From Liopterus haemorrhoidalis (Eukaryota; Arthropoda; Insecta; Coleoptera; Dytiscidae): a DNA stretch of 64,000 nt. The notes beneath the pieces are model-generated. The model was not told the origin of the DNA and searched no databases. It saw only the letters and a program-made list of their open reading frames with translations. This document shows, one piece after another, positions 21,150 through 30,574 of this stretch. The number at the start of each line of letters is the position of its first letter. The first letter of the stretch is position 1. The stretch spans positions 20,574,474-20,638,473 of the forward strand of contig OZ020625.1 of NCBI GenBank assembly GCA_963971575.1, read 5' to 3'. A program made the position numbers and the translations under genes.

Positions 21150-21794
21150 GTGGATTCCGCCGTATCGACGGATGCTTCGCTAGCTCTATTCTTATCCATC
21201 AAATATATTAAAACCAGACGCGTCCAAATCCAGCCCTACCACATCATTTCTTTAGATCACAAAAAAGCTCTTGACTCAGTCCCCCACAGTTCCATTCTTC
21301 GCGCCCTCCATCGGATAGGTCTTCATTCTAACCTCATAGCACTGATCAATAATTTATACACCGGCTGCCACACTAATGTTCACTGCGATAGGGCTTCGAC
21401 CGGCGAGATCGAGATTCGTCGCGGTGTTAAGCAGGGCGACCCTCTGTCCCCGGTCATTTTTAATATCATCATGCATAAGCTACTTCATTCCACTAATCCT
21501 ACGCGGGGCAAATCGATCGGCGATGCTAAGGTCTCTCTGCTTGCCTATGCAGATGACCTCATCATTGCCGGTTTTGATCGCCACGACGCCCAGGACACAC
21601 TCGACCACACCTCCAAATTTCTTTCGGAGCGTGGCATGAAGATTAACCCGTCTAAATGCCTAGCCCTTTCAACCGGCGTTTTTTCAGCCAAGAAGAAGCT
21701 CTTCATTATAACCAAACCAACTTTCAAAATTCAGAATGAACCCATCAAACAATTAGAACCGAACGATTATATGAAATACCTGGAGCCAGCATAG
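21150..21794 (+). pseudogene. family B reverse transcriptase core (B2)
   Basis: This holds S-L-D-H-K-K-A-L-D-S-V-P-H (motif A with Asp kept), R-G-V-K-Q-G-D-P-L-S-P-V-I-F-N and L-A-Y-A-D-D-L-I-I-A-G (catalytic). It ends at the TAG created by the hairpin insertion shared with B1. A 1-bp loss near 21105 separates it from the upstream N-S-R-P-I-T-V-T-S segment. Confidence 0.8.
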
Positions 21795-21812
21795 CTAAAA
21801 AACTATGCTGGC
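21785..21812 (+). repeat. 10-bp perfect inverted repeat creating a stop codon in B2
   Basis: GCCAGCATAG (21785-21794) and CTATGCTGGC (21803-21812) with an 8-nt spacer, identical to the B1 structure at 5423-5450 and absent from B3. Confidence 0.9.
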
Positions 21813-22685
21813 ATGCATAGGGTTGACAGCAGGGTCATACCAGCCATCCAGCAAAGGGTTAAATCGTCTCCTCTCAAACCAGATCAAAAATTCAAAATCC
21901 TCTCATCTAACATCATTCCACGTCTTTTTCACGAATTTCAATATCCGCATATAACCAGACAAGCTCTTCTTAGTGAGAACCGCGCTATTCGCAGCTGCAT
22001 AAAATCATTTCTTCACATCCCTAAATCTACGTCTAATCATTTCTTTTACTCACGCAAACGTGAGGGTGGTCTCGGCATCACCGAGCTCACCACGCACGTC
22101 CCGCATATACTATTAAAAAGAATGGCCAATCTCTCTTTTAACACCGATCCCTTATCAATCGCCGCCGTATCCTGTTCAACTGCTACCGCTATGAAAACCC
22201 GACTGAACAAAATCCTGGGCCCGCTGAAGGTCAAGGACTCCATCGCTAGTGCACACAGTCACGCGCTCGAGATATCTTACTCGGGCAATGGATTAATCCA
22301 AGAAGCCTTCAATAATTACTCCGGCGCCTGGATCATCTCTCCGCCACCATTCTGGTTCGGTCGGGACTATGCACGTGCGATTCAACTAAGAACTAATATG
22401 CTCCCCACGGCTGAAAATCCCAGTAACCCGCACCATCTGAGACGCTGTCCGGCCGGTTGCGACCGAACCGAATCACTGTCGCATGTGTTACAAGGATGTC
22501 CAGCCACGCATTGGAGCAGAATCGTGCGACATAATCACCTAGCTAGGAACATCAAAAAGCTAGCAACAAAACAGGGGTTCTCGACCTATGAGGAACCGCA
22601 CATACGAATCGAAACTGCGGCCCGGAACGCTGCCCGCGCCAAACCGAGGCCTCTTCGCGAAAGGTATTTAGCCCCGAAGAGTTAG
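21813..22685 (+). pseudogene. family B thumb and CCHC finger fused to family D linker (B2/D2)
   Basis: A 290-residue open stretch with the thumb/connector (L-K-P-D-Q-K-F, I-I-P-R-L-F-H-E), CCHC finger C-P-A-G-C-D-R-T-E-S-L-S-H-V-L-Q-G-C and H-W-S-R-I-V-R-H-N-H. It then has G-F-S-T-Y-E-E-P-H-I-R-I-E followed directly by family D T-A-A-R-N-A-A-R-A-K. The endonuclease core that in B3 follows E-E-P-H-I-R is replaced. The junction and the short D deletion after it are the same as in B1/D1. Confidence 0.8.
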
Positions 22686-22690
22686 AGCTT

Positions 22691-23203
22691 ATGCTTGAAC
22701 TCGAGGAGCGATACTTAGGGTCTAGCACCGTGGCAAAAATGATGCCGGAGCATCTGCCTGGCCGCTCGGTCAAGCAGATCTGTGATAAGCGTAACTCCGC
22801 GAAGTACAAGGAGTCGCGCGAGCGTCGGCTCGCCGCACTCCAAGTATCAGCGGAGGTTATCGCCGGATCGGCCGACGTCCCGCAGGAAGAGGTGTTAGCT
22901 GAGGCCCCGGGACCGCAACCGGGCGCCTCGGCGCCTTCGAATGCTGTGATCGCTGAAGTTTTACCAGAGATCACATTTGAATGCGTAATCGACGATCCGC
23001 GAACCGTGTCCCTCGAGGCGCAAGCCTGGAGGAAAGGCATTTACGATACGGTAGTCGCTCAAAGAGCGGCTTCGAAAAGAAAAATGCCAGGTGGACTAGC
23101 AGACACTGTTTCAGTGATGCAGATCGCTACGGAAGAAAATAGCGACGTATCCCAATCTTGCGTCGACCATGTGTACTCTATAGTGACCGCTCACCTTAAC
23201 TGA
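22691..23203 (+). pseudogene. family D Myb-like module and linker (D2)
   Basis: This reads L-E-L-E-E-R-Y-L-G-S-S-T-V-A-K-M-M, H-L-P-G-R-S-V-K-Q-I-C, then the acidic linker E-I-T-F-E-C-V-I-D-D-P and D-T-V-S-V-M-Q-I-A-T. The TAG that breaks D1 at 6503 is CAG here. The frame ends at TGA near 23203, just before the basic tract. It is an inferred target-DNA binding segment. Confidence 0.75.
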
Positions 23204-23479
23204 GGTTCGCCTGACGGTGAAGCGTGAAGGAAGCGTAAGTCGAAGAAAAGTAAGAGCAAGAGAGCCCGCCGGCGGTATATCTAAGCTCTAACTCAAGATA
23301 TTTACAGCAAAAATCCAGGAAAGCGGTAACCAGTGCAGTCCGTTAAGGCCCTGGCTGATATAGGATAGGCAATGCTTGGCTTTTCAAACCAACTTTGCTG
23401 AAACCTTGTCGTATGATCACGGCTCTGAAAATGTGAAGCAACACCTGTGCAGACAGGGTCGCACTTAGTAGGAGCAGCG

Positions 23480-24048
23480 AGCGTGCTGATCTCACCTGCA
23501 GGAAGTGTCATTACCAGCTTGAGACCCTGGGACACATTCTTGGTCAGTGTGAGTGTACGAAGCGTGATCGTATAGGACGCCATAACGAAATCCGCGATCT
23601 CGTGGTGAACCGTATGGCGAGTCAGGGCCCTGTGGTAGCGGTAACTAAGGAGCCGACCATTCGGCACCCTAGTGGCGGGAATTTCAAACCGGATCTGGTG
23701 GTAAAGAGCCGTGACCGGGTCGACATTACGGTCTGCCATGAAAATAGAGATAATCTCGCTCGGGGACACGACAGTAAGATCGAGAAATATAGCCGATTGC
23801 TACCGCAGTTGAAGAGCGTCTACGGGGTGACGGAGGGTGCGGTCATCCCAATAGTCGTCGGGACAAAAAGGGTTATGCCTAAGAGCACGATCAAGGCTCT
23901 CAGTACTTTAGGTATTACAGATCGTGCAACGCTGTTAAGGATTTCGTTGATAGCGTTACGTTGCTCCATCGAACTGTATCATCGGTTCATGTACTACGAC
24001 GCCCCCCAGTCTAGGCGGTCTCGGAGGACCCTTCAGCAACCTCCTTGA
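23480..24048 (+). pseudogene. family D CCHC finger and RLE (D2)
   Basis: C-R-K-C-H-Y-Q-L-E-T-L-G-H-I-L-G-Q-C-E-C-T-K (CCHC finger) is followed in frame by R-I-G-R-H-N-E-I-R-D-L-V and the RLE core G-G-N-F-K-P-D-L-V-V-K-S-R-D-R-V-D-I-T-V-C-H-E. K-P-D and the following D-I-T-V contain the expected catalytic acidic residues. The stretch 23602-24048 stays open to Y-D-A-P-Q-S-R-R. This is the best-preserved family D endonuclease in the window, but it has no RT upstream. Confidence 0.8.
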
Positions 24049-24852
24049 TCGTAATCTCTTGACACAAGCGGTCTGATAGATCCCTACCAAATTCTGGCGA
24101 TATCCTCAAATACTCTACCTTCACTAGTGGTACGTAGCCCTCGGGATACGTACGAGCTATTTTAATCTAATGACAAGGGCGTCATTTTATTTATTGACCT
24201 ACCCGACTTCGACCGTGGCACGTGAGCTGAACAAGCGAGCGTTGTTCACGGGAGATATATCCTATTCTAGTCTGAGAACGCCCGAAATCAGAAATTCGTA
24301 TAAGGTGTAGGCACGTAAGAGCGGAGCTGCTTGTCGCTCCTTCCTAAGCCCCCACAAGTATGCTACCAATCCGGCTGTGCTAGTCGCAGTTCGAAAATCT
24401 TGTAGTGCTGATCCCAAGACCGTAACACCTCCTTCCTATTACCCTGTCGTTATCGCGAGTCGAGCCGTATGCCCCGCGGGTTCATGGCCCAGCTGTGTGG
24501 CAGCGGACTCGGCGGCGGGAGGATGGTCCAACCCAGAAGGGCCATCCAGCGATCACCTCCACGCGGTCTTTCCTGGGTGGACAACCGCGCGGTCATTCAG
24601 CTAAGTATCGCATGCCCACTCCTGGGGAACCCGCTAAAGGCTAATTTTATCCAAGCCCTGCAAAGCCCGGGCGTCACCTAGTGGTCTCGGGTCAAGAGTC
24701 TAGATACTAGAGAGAGCGAGATGTTAAGGCACAAAAGTGCAACTCTCCAGGCTGAACTTCGGAACGGCCTCTGGGTACGACAAGCCTTCACATCCAAATC
24801 GTGCTACCTCGCAACCTTTGAGGAAAGTCCTCTGCTATCTCGGAGCAGTGAA

Positions 24853-24873
24853 TAACCAAATGCCTCGTCATCT
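24853..24873 (+). other. 28S rRNA R2-target-like footprint at the 3' end of D2
   Basis: TAA then CCAAATGCCTCGTCATCT matches 20 of 21 bases of 28S rRNA immediately 3' of the canonical R2 insertion point; the one difference is an A for G at the third base. The 28S identity stops at 24873. Confidence 0.75.
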
Positions 24874-25729
24874 TCGTCTTCGCTCAGTCGCCGTAGAGAG
24901 CAGACGTGTTAAACGTGAGCTCCCATATATTCGGCGTTCAAACCGCTCTGAATCAAGTGCCGGACTTAAATCAATAGCTAAATTTAGTTATTTAGCGACC
25001 CTAAACCGTGGCGAGTCTAGTGTAATACCGTGGCGAGTCTAGTGTAATACTGTCGCGGACCCGCGCACGCCCGCTGTGAACACAGCGTCAGTTTTAGTGC
25101 GGAGAGACACCTGAAAATTAACAGTGAAGTTAAAATTTACACACTATTGTACTGCGAAATAGTGCTGTTTTGTGTCGGCCAGGAGAACTCCTGTCTTTGT
25201 AACAGTGTCTGTGATTAGAATCTTTCCGCGACTCTCCTCGCGGCCGCTATCCGCGGTTTTATAGTGCCAAGTTTATACGCTTATATCTCGGCCTCCGTTA
25301 GTCACGGTAAGTTATACCTCATCGGAAGCACAATTTAATTGCCTTTCCAACCCACCTACCCTATTGACTCCATATTAGCGGTTCAGCTGATAAAATTTTT
25401 CTAGTATACCCATATAGTGAAATTATCGCGGAACGTGCCTTTTGTTTCAAATTAGATTTTACAAGTTTGTTGCATGTTTTCGTAAACATCTCACGGCCAC
25501 CCTGAGGCCAATAGACGGCACGTGAGAGAATTGGAATTAGAAAAATATCAGGTTTTCGCTTCTAGGGACTTGCAGTCTTGGGAATCAATTTTTTTTTTTT
25601 CCTCAAATCGCGATTTGAGTAGTCGCGGTCTACGGAGTAACTGTCGGGTATCACTATCACCCAAATTTCATTTTATTTTAGTACTTATTTTAGATTCCTT
25701 TATTACACACATTTCCAAATATTCTCAGT
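24874..25729 (+). other. non-coding stretch between D2 and C1
   Basis: 24874-25095 matches the spacer after D1 and contains a perfect 22-bp tandem duplication (25006-25027 and 25028-25049). 25096-25729 matches nothing else I recognise in the window. It holds an 18-bp perfect palindrome, CTCAAATCG/CGATTTGAG, at 25602-25619 after a T tract. No coding frame is credible. Confidence 0.5.
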
Positions 25730-25757
25730 GCGGTAAAAGGCGGGAGTAACTCTTAGG
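25730..25757 (+). other. 28S rRNA-like sequence directly 5' of C1
   Basis: GGTAAAAGGCGGGAGTAACT (25732-25751) matches 19 of 20 bases of the conserved 28S segment just upstream of the R2 site. CTTAGG then corresponds to the CTTAAGG at the cleavage point, with about 8 bases missing between them. Small 5' junction deletions are typical of R2 insertions. Confidence 0.7.
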
Positions 25758-26082
25758 TATTTTGTCTCAAAATAAGTGGCCGACCCCTCCGACCATTTTT
25801 CTTGGGGCACATTTTTGCCCCCCCCCATTTTTTTGCGGATCTAGCTTCTCACCTTTTTGACCCCACTCCGACCAGATATTTCAAGGGGACTTCACCCCTT
25901 ACCCCTTATAATGGCTATTATAATTTTTCACCAACGGAGGCTTTCCATAGCTTTCGGCGGCTGTTTGAGAAAACAGCCACCAACCTAAACAGTTATAACT
26001 ACCCTAGACACGCCCTATCGATTCTGCTTACAGCACCGCACACGCAGACAGAGTTATCCGAGCCCCCTCGAGCGGAGTTAGC

Positions 26083-26586
26083 ATGGGTGTGAGCTGTAAA
26101 TGTGGTAAAGTTTTGAGGGATGAGAAGGGCCTTCAAAAGCATCGACGGCTGGTTTGCAAGGTAGACCCGATTGCTACCTTGCCGGCACACCATTGCCCAA
26201 ACTGCGACGCCACCTTCTCAACTCTCTCCGGCCTTCAACTACACCGGAGCAAGGCGCACAAGACGATATACAACAAGGAAGGAGAGGCTAGAGCAGAAAA
26301 GGCCCGGTCTAAAGCCTGGTTTGACTTCGAACGTCACCAATTAGCACTAGCTGAGCTGGCCATAACAAGATCTCCAGGTAACCAGAACATCAATCAGGTC
26401 CTGGCGGCCCAATTCGCTAGGTCTGCAGAGTCAATCAAAGGCCAGCGAAAAACAGCCGAACACAAAGAGCTGTTAGCTCAGCTAGCTGGCGATGACGAGA
26501 CAACACAGTCGACCCCTAAGCCTACCTACCTCATCTGCCTTAAACAGCTCACGCCCGCCCGCTCGGGGCCCAACATTGAGGAGTAA
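26083..26586 (+). pseudogene. family C zinc-finger and Myb-like N-terminus (C1)
   Basis: A 167-residue frame starting at ATG: finger 1 is C-K-C-G-K-V ... H-R-R-L-V-C (residues 4-23, CCHC type) and finger 2 is C-P-N-C-D-A-T-F ... L-H-R-S-K-A-H (CCHH type). A basic Myb-like helix region follows (W-F-D-F-E-R-H-Q-L-A-L-A-E-L-A, S-I-K-G-Q-R-K). Two fingers plus a Myb-like domain fit an R2 protein with a multi-finger N-terminus. The frame shifts near 26500 and continues in another frame as a Ser/Pro/Asp-rich linker. Confidence 0.8.
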
Positions 26587-27100
26587 CAGACAAAGCCAGT
26601 ACTATGTCGAGGACCAGGATACAACTCAGCACAACATCCCTTACCATGAAGATGACGAGGATGAGGACGCAGACTTCATTACAACCCCACCATCCAGCCC
26701 AGGCTCTATGGAGCTGCTTTCGGGCGACTCACCCCTCAATCGTCTGTCATCGGTGGGCACTGCGGCGACACAAGAGTGCTTGTTCAGCTCGCCCCATCCC
26801 CCTGACACAGGCCAACATCCAAGACTTCGGGACACCAGGGTCTACGGGACCCCAGGCTCCCCGGATGGGCTCCGCTCCCTCATCCGAAGATTACTCCGCA
26901 CACGATGCGCTATTTGCGCATCTGTGGGCCGCGGCGCAATCTGAAGAGTTGCGATTTGCGGCGGATGACTTCGTGGCGTTCCTTGAGAGCCGCGATCCCC
27001 TACCCCTGGCCAACATGATGTTGACCCGTATACAGGGAGAGGCACCCCCCCCCCTCCACCGATCCAAGAAGGCAACGAGGAGTGAGCCAACCGGACAGTA
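26492..27100 (+). pseudogene. family C low-complexity linker (C1)
   Basis: This region encodes, in alternating frames, an acidic and Pro/Ser-rich linker (Y-H-E-D-D-E-D-E-D-A-D-F, P-P-S-S-P-G-S). C3 has the same stretch at 50327-50722. A C homopolymer at about 27046-27057 is likely to have caused frameshifts. No domain is recognised. Confidence 0.55.
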
Positions 27101-27229
27101 GCCCCAGACCAAGCAGCATAACGACCACGGACGCCCAAGTCGAAGAAGAAGAAGAGACGCCTGTCCGGAGAAACCCGTGCTAGGGAGTTCCGGCTCTGGC
27201 AGAATCTCTTTAAGAAGGATCGTCGTGCC

Positions 27230-27565
27230 GTGGCCTCTCATTTGATAAATGGCTCCTCGCCCGAAAACAAAGGTATGGTCCCAACGATAAATGACATCGA
27301 GAAGGAATACGAGGTCATATTTGATTCTGCTTCACCGCCTGAGGAAGTACCAGCGATCCCGGTCAGCTATGGCGCTGACACGTCTTATCGCCCCATCACG
27401 CTGGAGGAGGTGGGAGAGCTCGTGAAGAACACGAGACAATCGTCTCCTGGATCCGATGGCTTCTCCGTAAATAATCTCAAACTGGCATCTATCCACGAGC
27501 TCTCCTTCCTCTTCAACCTGATGCTGCTTAGCGGGTGTATACCTCAGACGTTGAAAGAAAGTTGA
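27230..27565 (+). pseudogene. family C RT N-terminal segment (C1)
   Basis: This reads Y-E-V-I-F-D-S-A-S-P-P, then Y-R-P-I-T-L-E-E-V-G-E-L-V, S-S-P-G-S-D-G-F-S-V-N-N-L and L-M-L-L-S-G-C-I-P. It corresponds to the conserved A-P-G-x-D-G-like segment before the RT fingers. A TGA at 27563-27565 interrupts it; the RT continues with L-I-P-K-K-G-D-L-S-D and N-W-R-P-I-T-M-T-S at about 27575-27635. Confidence 0.75.
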
Positions 27566-27789
27566 ACCACACTAATTCCGAAGAAAGGCGACCTTTCAGA
27601 TGTCGGCAACTGGCGACCTATCACCATGACCTCCGTACTCCTCCGCCTGTTCTGTAAAATCCTTGCCTCCCGATTAGGAACTTTAAGTATCAATAGTTAA
27701 CAGAGCCGATTTCGCAGCATCGATGGGTGCATGGCGAACGCCGTGCTGCTGCAGTGCCTGATCAAGGAGTATAGAAGGCCCCATACAAT

Positions 27790-28356
27790 ATAGTCACCCT
27801 GGATCTTAAGAAGGCGTTTGATACCATATCGGTGCACAGTATCCCTCGTGCCCTCCACAGAGTGGGAGTTCATCCCAAAACCATTAATCTCGTCAGAGAA
27901 ATGTATAACGGATGCACAACCAAAATCACCTGTGGCGGACAGACTACCGGGCACATTCCCATGACAAGAGGGGTCAAACAAGGCGACCCACTGTCACCGG
28001 TATTAATTATGGACGAACTGCTCAGCTCACTTGATCATAAGCTGGGTCTTGAGATCCAGGGCTGCCATGTGGCCATAGTTACTTACGCCGACGACTTTCT
28101 GATATTCGGCGCGTCCGTCCGAGAGGCACAAGCGACGGTTGATCAGGTGCACAGTTTCCTTCATAGACGCGGGCTTTCGCTAAATGTAAGGAAGTGCACC
28201 GCATTAACCGTCGGCAGGGTGCCGAAGCAGAAGAAACTCTTTTGTGCCACCAAGCCGTGTCTCAGGGCAGGCGACCAGGACATTCCAGTCATCCTTCCCG
28301 ATGACCAGTTTCGCTATCTCGGCCTAACTTCGATTATACAGGGTTCGAACGCCTAA
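27790..28356 (+). pseudogene. family C reverse transcriptase core (C1)
   Basis: Motif A L-D-L-K-K-A-F-D-T-I lies at about 27799-27828 with the catalytic Asp. From 27832 the frame gives T-R-G-V-K-Q-G-D-P-L-S-P-V and the catalytic Y-A-D-D at residues 85-88 (28084-28095). Three residues (F-N-L) present in C3 are missing after S-P-V-L. The palm continues to F-R-Y-L-G and ends at a frameshifted TAA at 28356. Polymerase function looks largely preserved at motif level, but the frame is broken. Confidence 0.8.
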
Positions 28357-28388
28357 CTGCTGCCGATCTTCGTAAAATACTCGACTCC

Positions 28389-29250
28389 TTGATACGGGCA
28401 CCTTTAAAACCACAGCAGAAATTTATTCTGCTAAGGCAGCACATTGCACCCAAGATGCTGCACGATTTGCAATATTTTGCAATATCGAAGAAATCCCTTA
28501 AGAACTGCGACGTATTACTTCGATCAACAGCAAAGAGAATTCTACATCTGCCCAAAATAATTACCAACGCCGCCTTCCATGCAAAGGTCAGAGATGGAGA
28601 ACTGGGATTGCTTTGTCCGGACAATTCCAATTATCCTCCTTAACAGGCTTAACCGTCTCCGGCTGTCCGGCGACCGCCTTTCTGCTGCTATATTGACAAG
28701 CGCGCACGGTATATACATAGTGCAGAAATAAGAACGTCAGTCCTCTTCGCACCCGTCCCACGAACTAATCGCCTCCTCAATGAGGAGAGAACTGGAGGAC
28801 TCCTACTTTGGCCATGGACTCCTGCAAGGGAGCTCCAACAGCGTGAGCGGACATTGGATCGGCGCCCCGCCTCCCTATTGGTCAGGCAAGGATTACACCA
28901 GAGACATCCAACTTCGCTATAATATGCTGCCGACACAGGGAATCCCATCAAACCCTGTCGAGCAGCGCCACTGTCGTACCGGCTGTGGAAAGTCTGAGTC
29001 CCTTTCGCATGTGCTCCAGGGCTGCCCTTCAACCCACTGGTCTCGCATCGAACGTCACAACTTCATCGCTAAGCGAATGCGCGAGCAGGCCATTAAAGCG
29101 GGTTTCACGGTAGACATGGAGCCCCGATTGAGGCAACCTGACGGCTCCCTCCGGAAGCCTGATCTGATCTGCGTCAGGGATGACCAAGTGGTAATCTGCG
29201 ACGTGGCAGTAAGCTGGGAAAGTAGAGCTCTCTCTTCTGCCTATAGTTAG
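28389..29250 (+). pseudogene. family C thumb, CCHC finger and RLE (C1)
   Basis: 28389-28640 encodes the thumb (L-K-P-Q-Q-K-F-I-L-L, K-R-I-L-H-L-P-K, K-V-R-D-G-E-L-G-L). 28780-29250 encodes W-I-G-A-P-P-P-Y-W-S-G, the CCHC finger C-R-T-G-C-G-K-S-E-S-L-S-H-V-L-Q-G-C, H-W-S-R-I-E-R-H-N, and the RLE G-S-L-R-K-P-D-L-I-C-V-R-D-D-Q-V-V-I-C-D-V-A-V-S-W-E. K-P-D and C-D-V carry the catalytic acids. A TAG at 29248-29250 and further stops near 29296 interrupt the tail that is intact in C3. Confidence 0.8.
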
Positions 29251-29774
29251 AAAGAGGAATACTACGGGACCCAGGGCATGCAATACGCCATTTCCTAGGC
29301 TTAAGGCGCGAATAAACAGATTACCGTCGCTTCATACATCCTGGGAGATGGTGGTACGTGGTGCGCCGAAAATAATGTCGCAGTTAGCCTTCTGGGAATT
29401 ACTGAAAAAGATATAAGAAGTTCCATTACCGACGTCCTTAAGGGTGGCTGGCCTATTCACGCCGACTTTCATCGGCGTGTGTTCTCCAGAAACTCCCGGA
29501 ACAAACCATCCTCTCCAATCCCGGCATTAAGCAGCACTCTCCTTTACCGCAAAACCTGCTCAAAGCTCCGAAGACATCTTAATTTTAATATGTTTGTCGT
29601 GTCCTGTGAGCGTAGTGCAGTGTCTAGTGAACATATGATTTGTGTTATTGTTGTGTTCAATGTTTGTTTTTTTTTTATTACACCGTCCTCCGCCATGTGG
29701 CGCAGGTCTCGGTGTATCTTTTTTATGTGTAATGTAATTTTTGACGATGGTTAACATCCTAACCAGCAAGGAGC

Positions 29775-29850
29775 CTCGTCGGACCTCATCCGACGAGACC
29801 CCCTGGCTATAAGATGAGTCAAACAGCTGGATGTACCGCTGTTTGGCTCA
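29775..29850 (+). repeat. paired hairpins in family C 3' UTR (C1)
   Basis: Hairpin 1: CTCGTCGGA (29775-29783) and TCCGACGAG (29789-29797), perfect 9 bp. Hairpin 2: TGAGTCAAACAGC (29815-29827) and GCTGTTTGGCTCA (29838-29850), 13 bp with one G-T pair. Both are conserved in C3 (53117-53139 and about 53157-53192), which supports an RNA recognition structure. Confidence 0.8.
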
Positions 29851-29932
29851 TATTTTTTCTCGCACGATAGACTAACGGCGACGGCCGCCTTAACGCCGAA
29901 ATGTATTATTGTGAATTCAATAAAGTATATAA

Positions 29933-29943
29933 TAGCCAAATGC
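29933..29943 (+). other. 28S rRNA R2-target-like footprint 3' of C1
   Basis: TAGCCAAATGC is exactly the first 11 bases of 28S rRNA 3' of the R2 cleavage point. C3 also ends at TAGCCAAATGCCT (53292-53304). Beyond the footprint the two loci diverge. Confidence 0.75.
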
Positions 29944-30100
29944 TACACTCTTAATCAATCACTCAATCAAGCTCTGGTAACCGGCGGGAGTAGACGTGTC
30001 CGCTTGAGCTCCTGCTCTAGTACCTGCTCTAATCCTGTCGCCAACTACCTGAGTTTGTGTTGAACATCGGAAAGTTTAATAAAATTAAATAAAAATGTAG
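29944..30100 (+). other. spacer between C1 and B3 with a second 28S-like segment
   Basis: About 157 bp with no gene. GGTAACCGGCGGGAGTA at 29976-29992 matches 16 of 17 bases of the 28S segment upstream of the R2 site. The spacer ends in an A-rich AATAAAATTAAATAAAAA stretch just before the 5' end of B3, possibly the tail of a lost element. Confidence 0.5.
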
Positions 30101-30574
30101 TGAGTTTTTGGGTTATTCTATTGCACACCGAGTTCACCCGAAAGCAATTTTATTTTAAATAATACTTAACATCAAGTATACATACAGGCTATAACATCAG
30201 TCATATAAGGACAATACAATGAGTAACAATAAGTGTGCCTGCAAGTGTTGCGCCACTTTGATGAACGAACTACGCGCTTCAACCTTATCGTCCGAGTGCT
30301 TCTTGTGCATCGCTGATTACTATAAAAATCGCTTTTTCGGCCCTTAAAAGTTTTTGTGCCTGGCTACCGCGGCTTGGATAAACATACCGTCCACGTTTAA
30401 TCGGTCGGAACTGGTATTCTAACTAGTGTCCACACAACGATCAATCTTCCCGTGATCTCGTGTATTTAAGACTCTAGTGTACAACCAAGCCTGCTGTTTA
30501 TCAACAGTGCGCTATCACTAATACTCCGATATCTAACAAAGTGCTCGACATCAAGTTCACCTCGAACCAACATC

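Larger units (their letters stand above)
19742..22613 (+). mobile_element. R2-clade retrotransposon, family B, copy B2, fused to A3 and D2
   Basis: Family B begins in the middle of its second zinc finger, joined in frame to the family A thumb (P-N-Q-F to N-A-T-L). It continues through linker, RT, thumb and CCHC finger to the same B-D junction as B1 (about 22613). It carries the same template-switch hairpin as B1 (21785-21812). The first zinc finger and the endonuclease are missing, so it is dead. It is the closest relative of B1 in the window. Confidence 0.8.
22614..24852 (+). mobile_element. R2-clade retrotransposon, family D, copy D2 (RT deleted)
   Basis: Family D sequence with the Myb-like module and linker (22691-23203). 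A deletion at 23341 then removes the entire RT (about 1.6 kb; it joins sequence equivalent to D1 6959 and 8549). The CCHC finger, RLE and 3' UTR follow. The 3' end lies exactly before a 28S-like footprint at 24853. In D2 the RLE frame around K-P-D-L-V-V-K-S-R-D-R-V-D-I-T-V is open (D1 and D3 have a frameshift there). Confidence 0.85.
25758..29932 (+). mobile_element. R2-clade retrotransposon, family C, full-length copy C1
   Basis: A complete 4.2-kb R2-type element, a normal R2 length. It has a 325-bp 5' UTR, a zinc-finger ATG at 26083, a linker, RT (about 27440-28350), thumb, CCHC finger, RLE and a roughly 370-bp 3' UTR with two hairpins. It is flanked by 28S-like sequence on both sides (25730-25757 and 29933-29943), as expected for an R2 insertion or a copy that carried 28S sequence along. 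Frameshifts and stops (for example near 26585, 27563, 27700 and 28354) make it inactive. Confidence 0.85.

Noticed and set aside
25730..29992. Presence of a real 28S rRNA gene in the window
   Set aside because: Only short segments (11-28 bp) around the R2 site match. No longer rRNA sequence, 18S, 5.8S or spacer was recognised anywhere.
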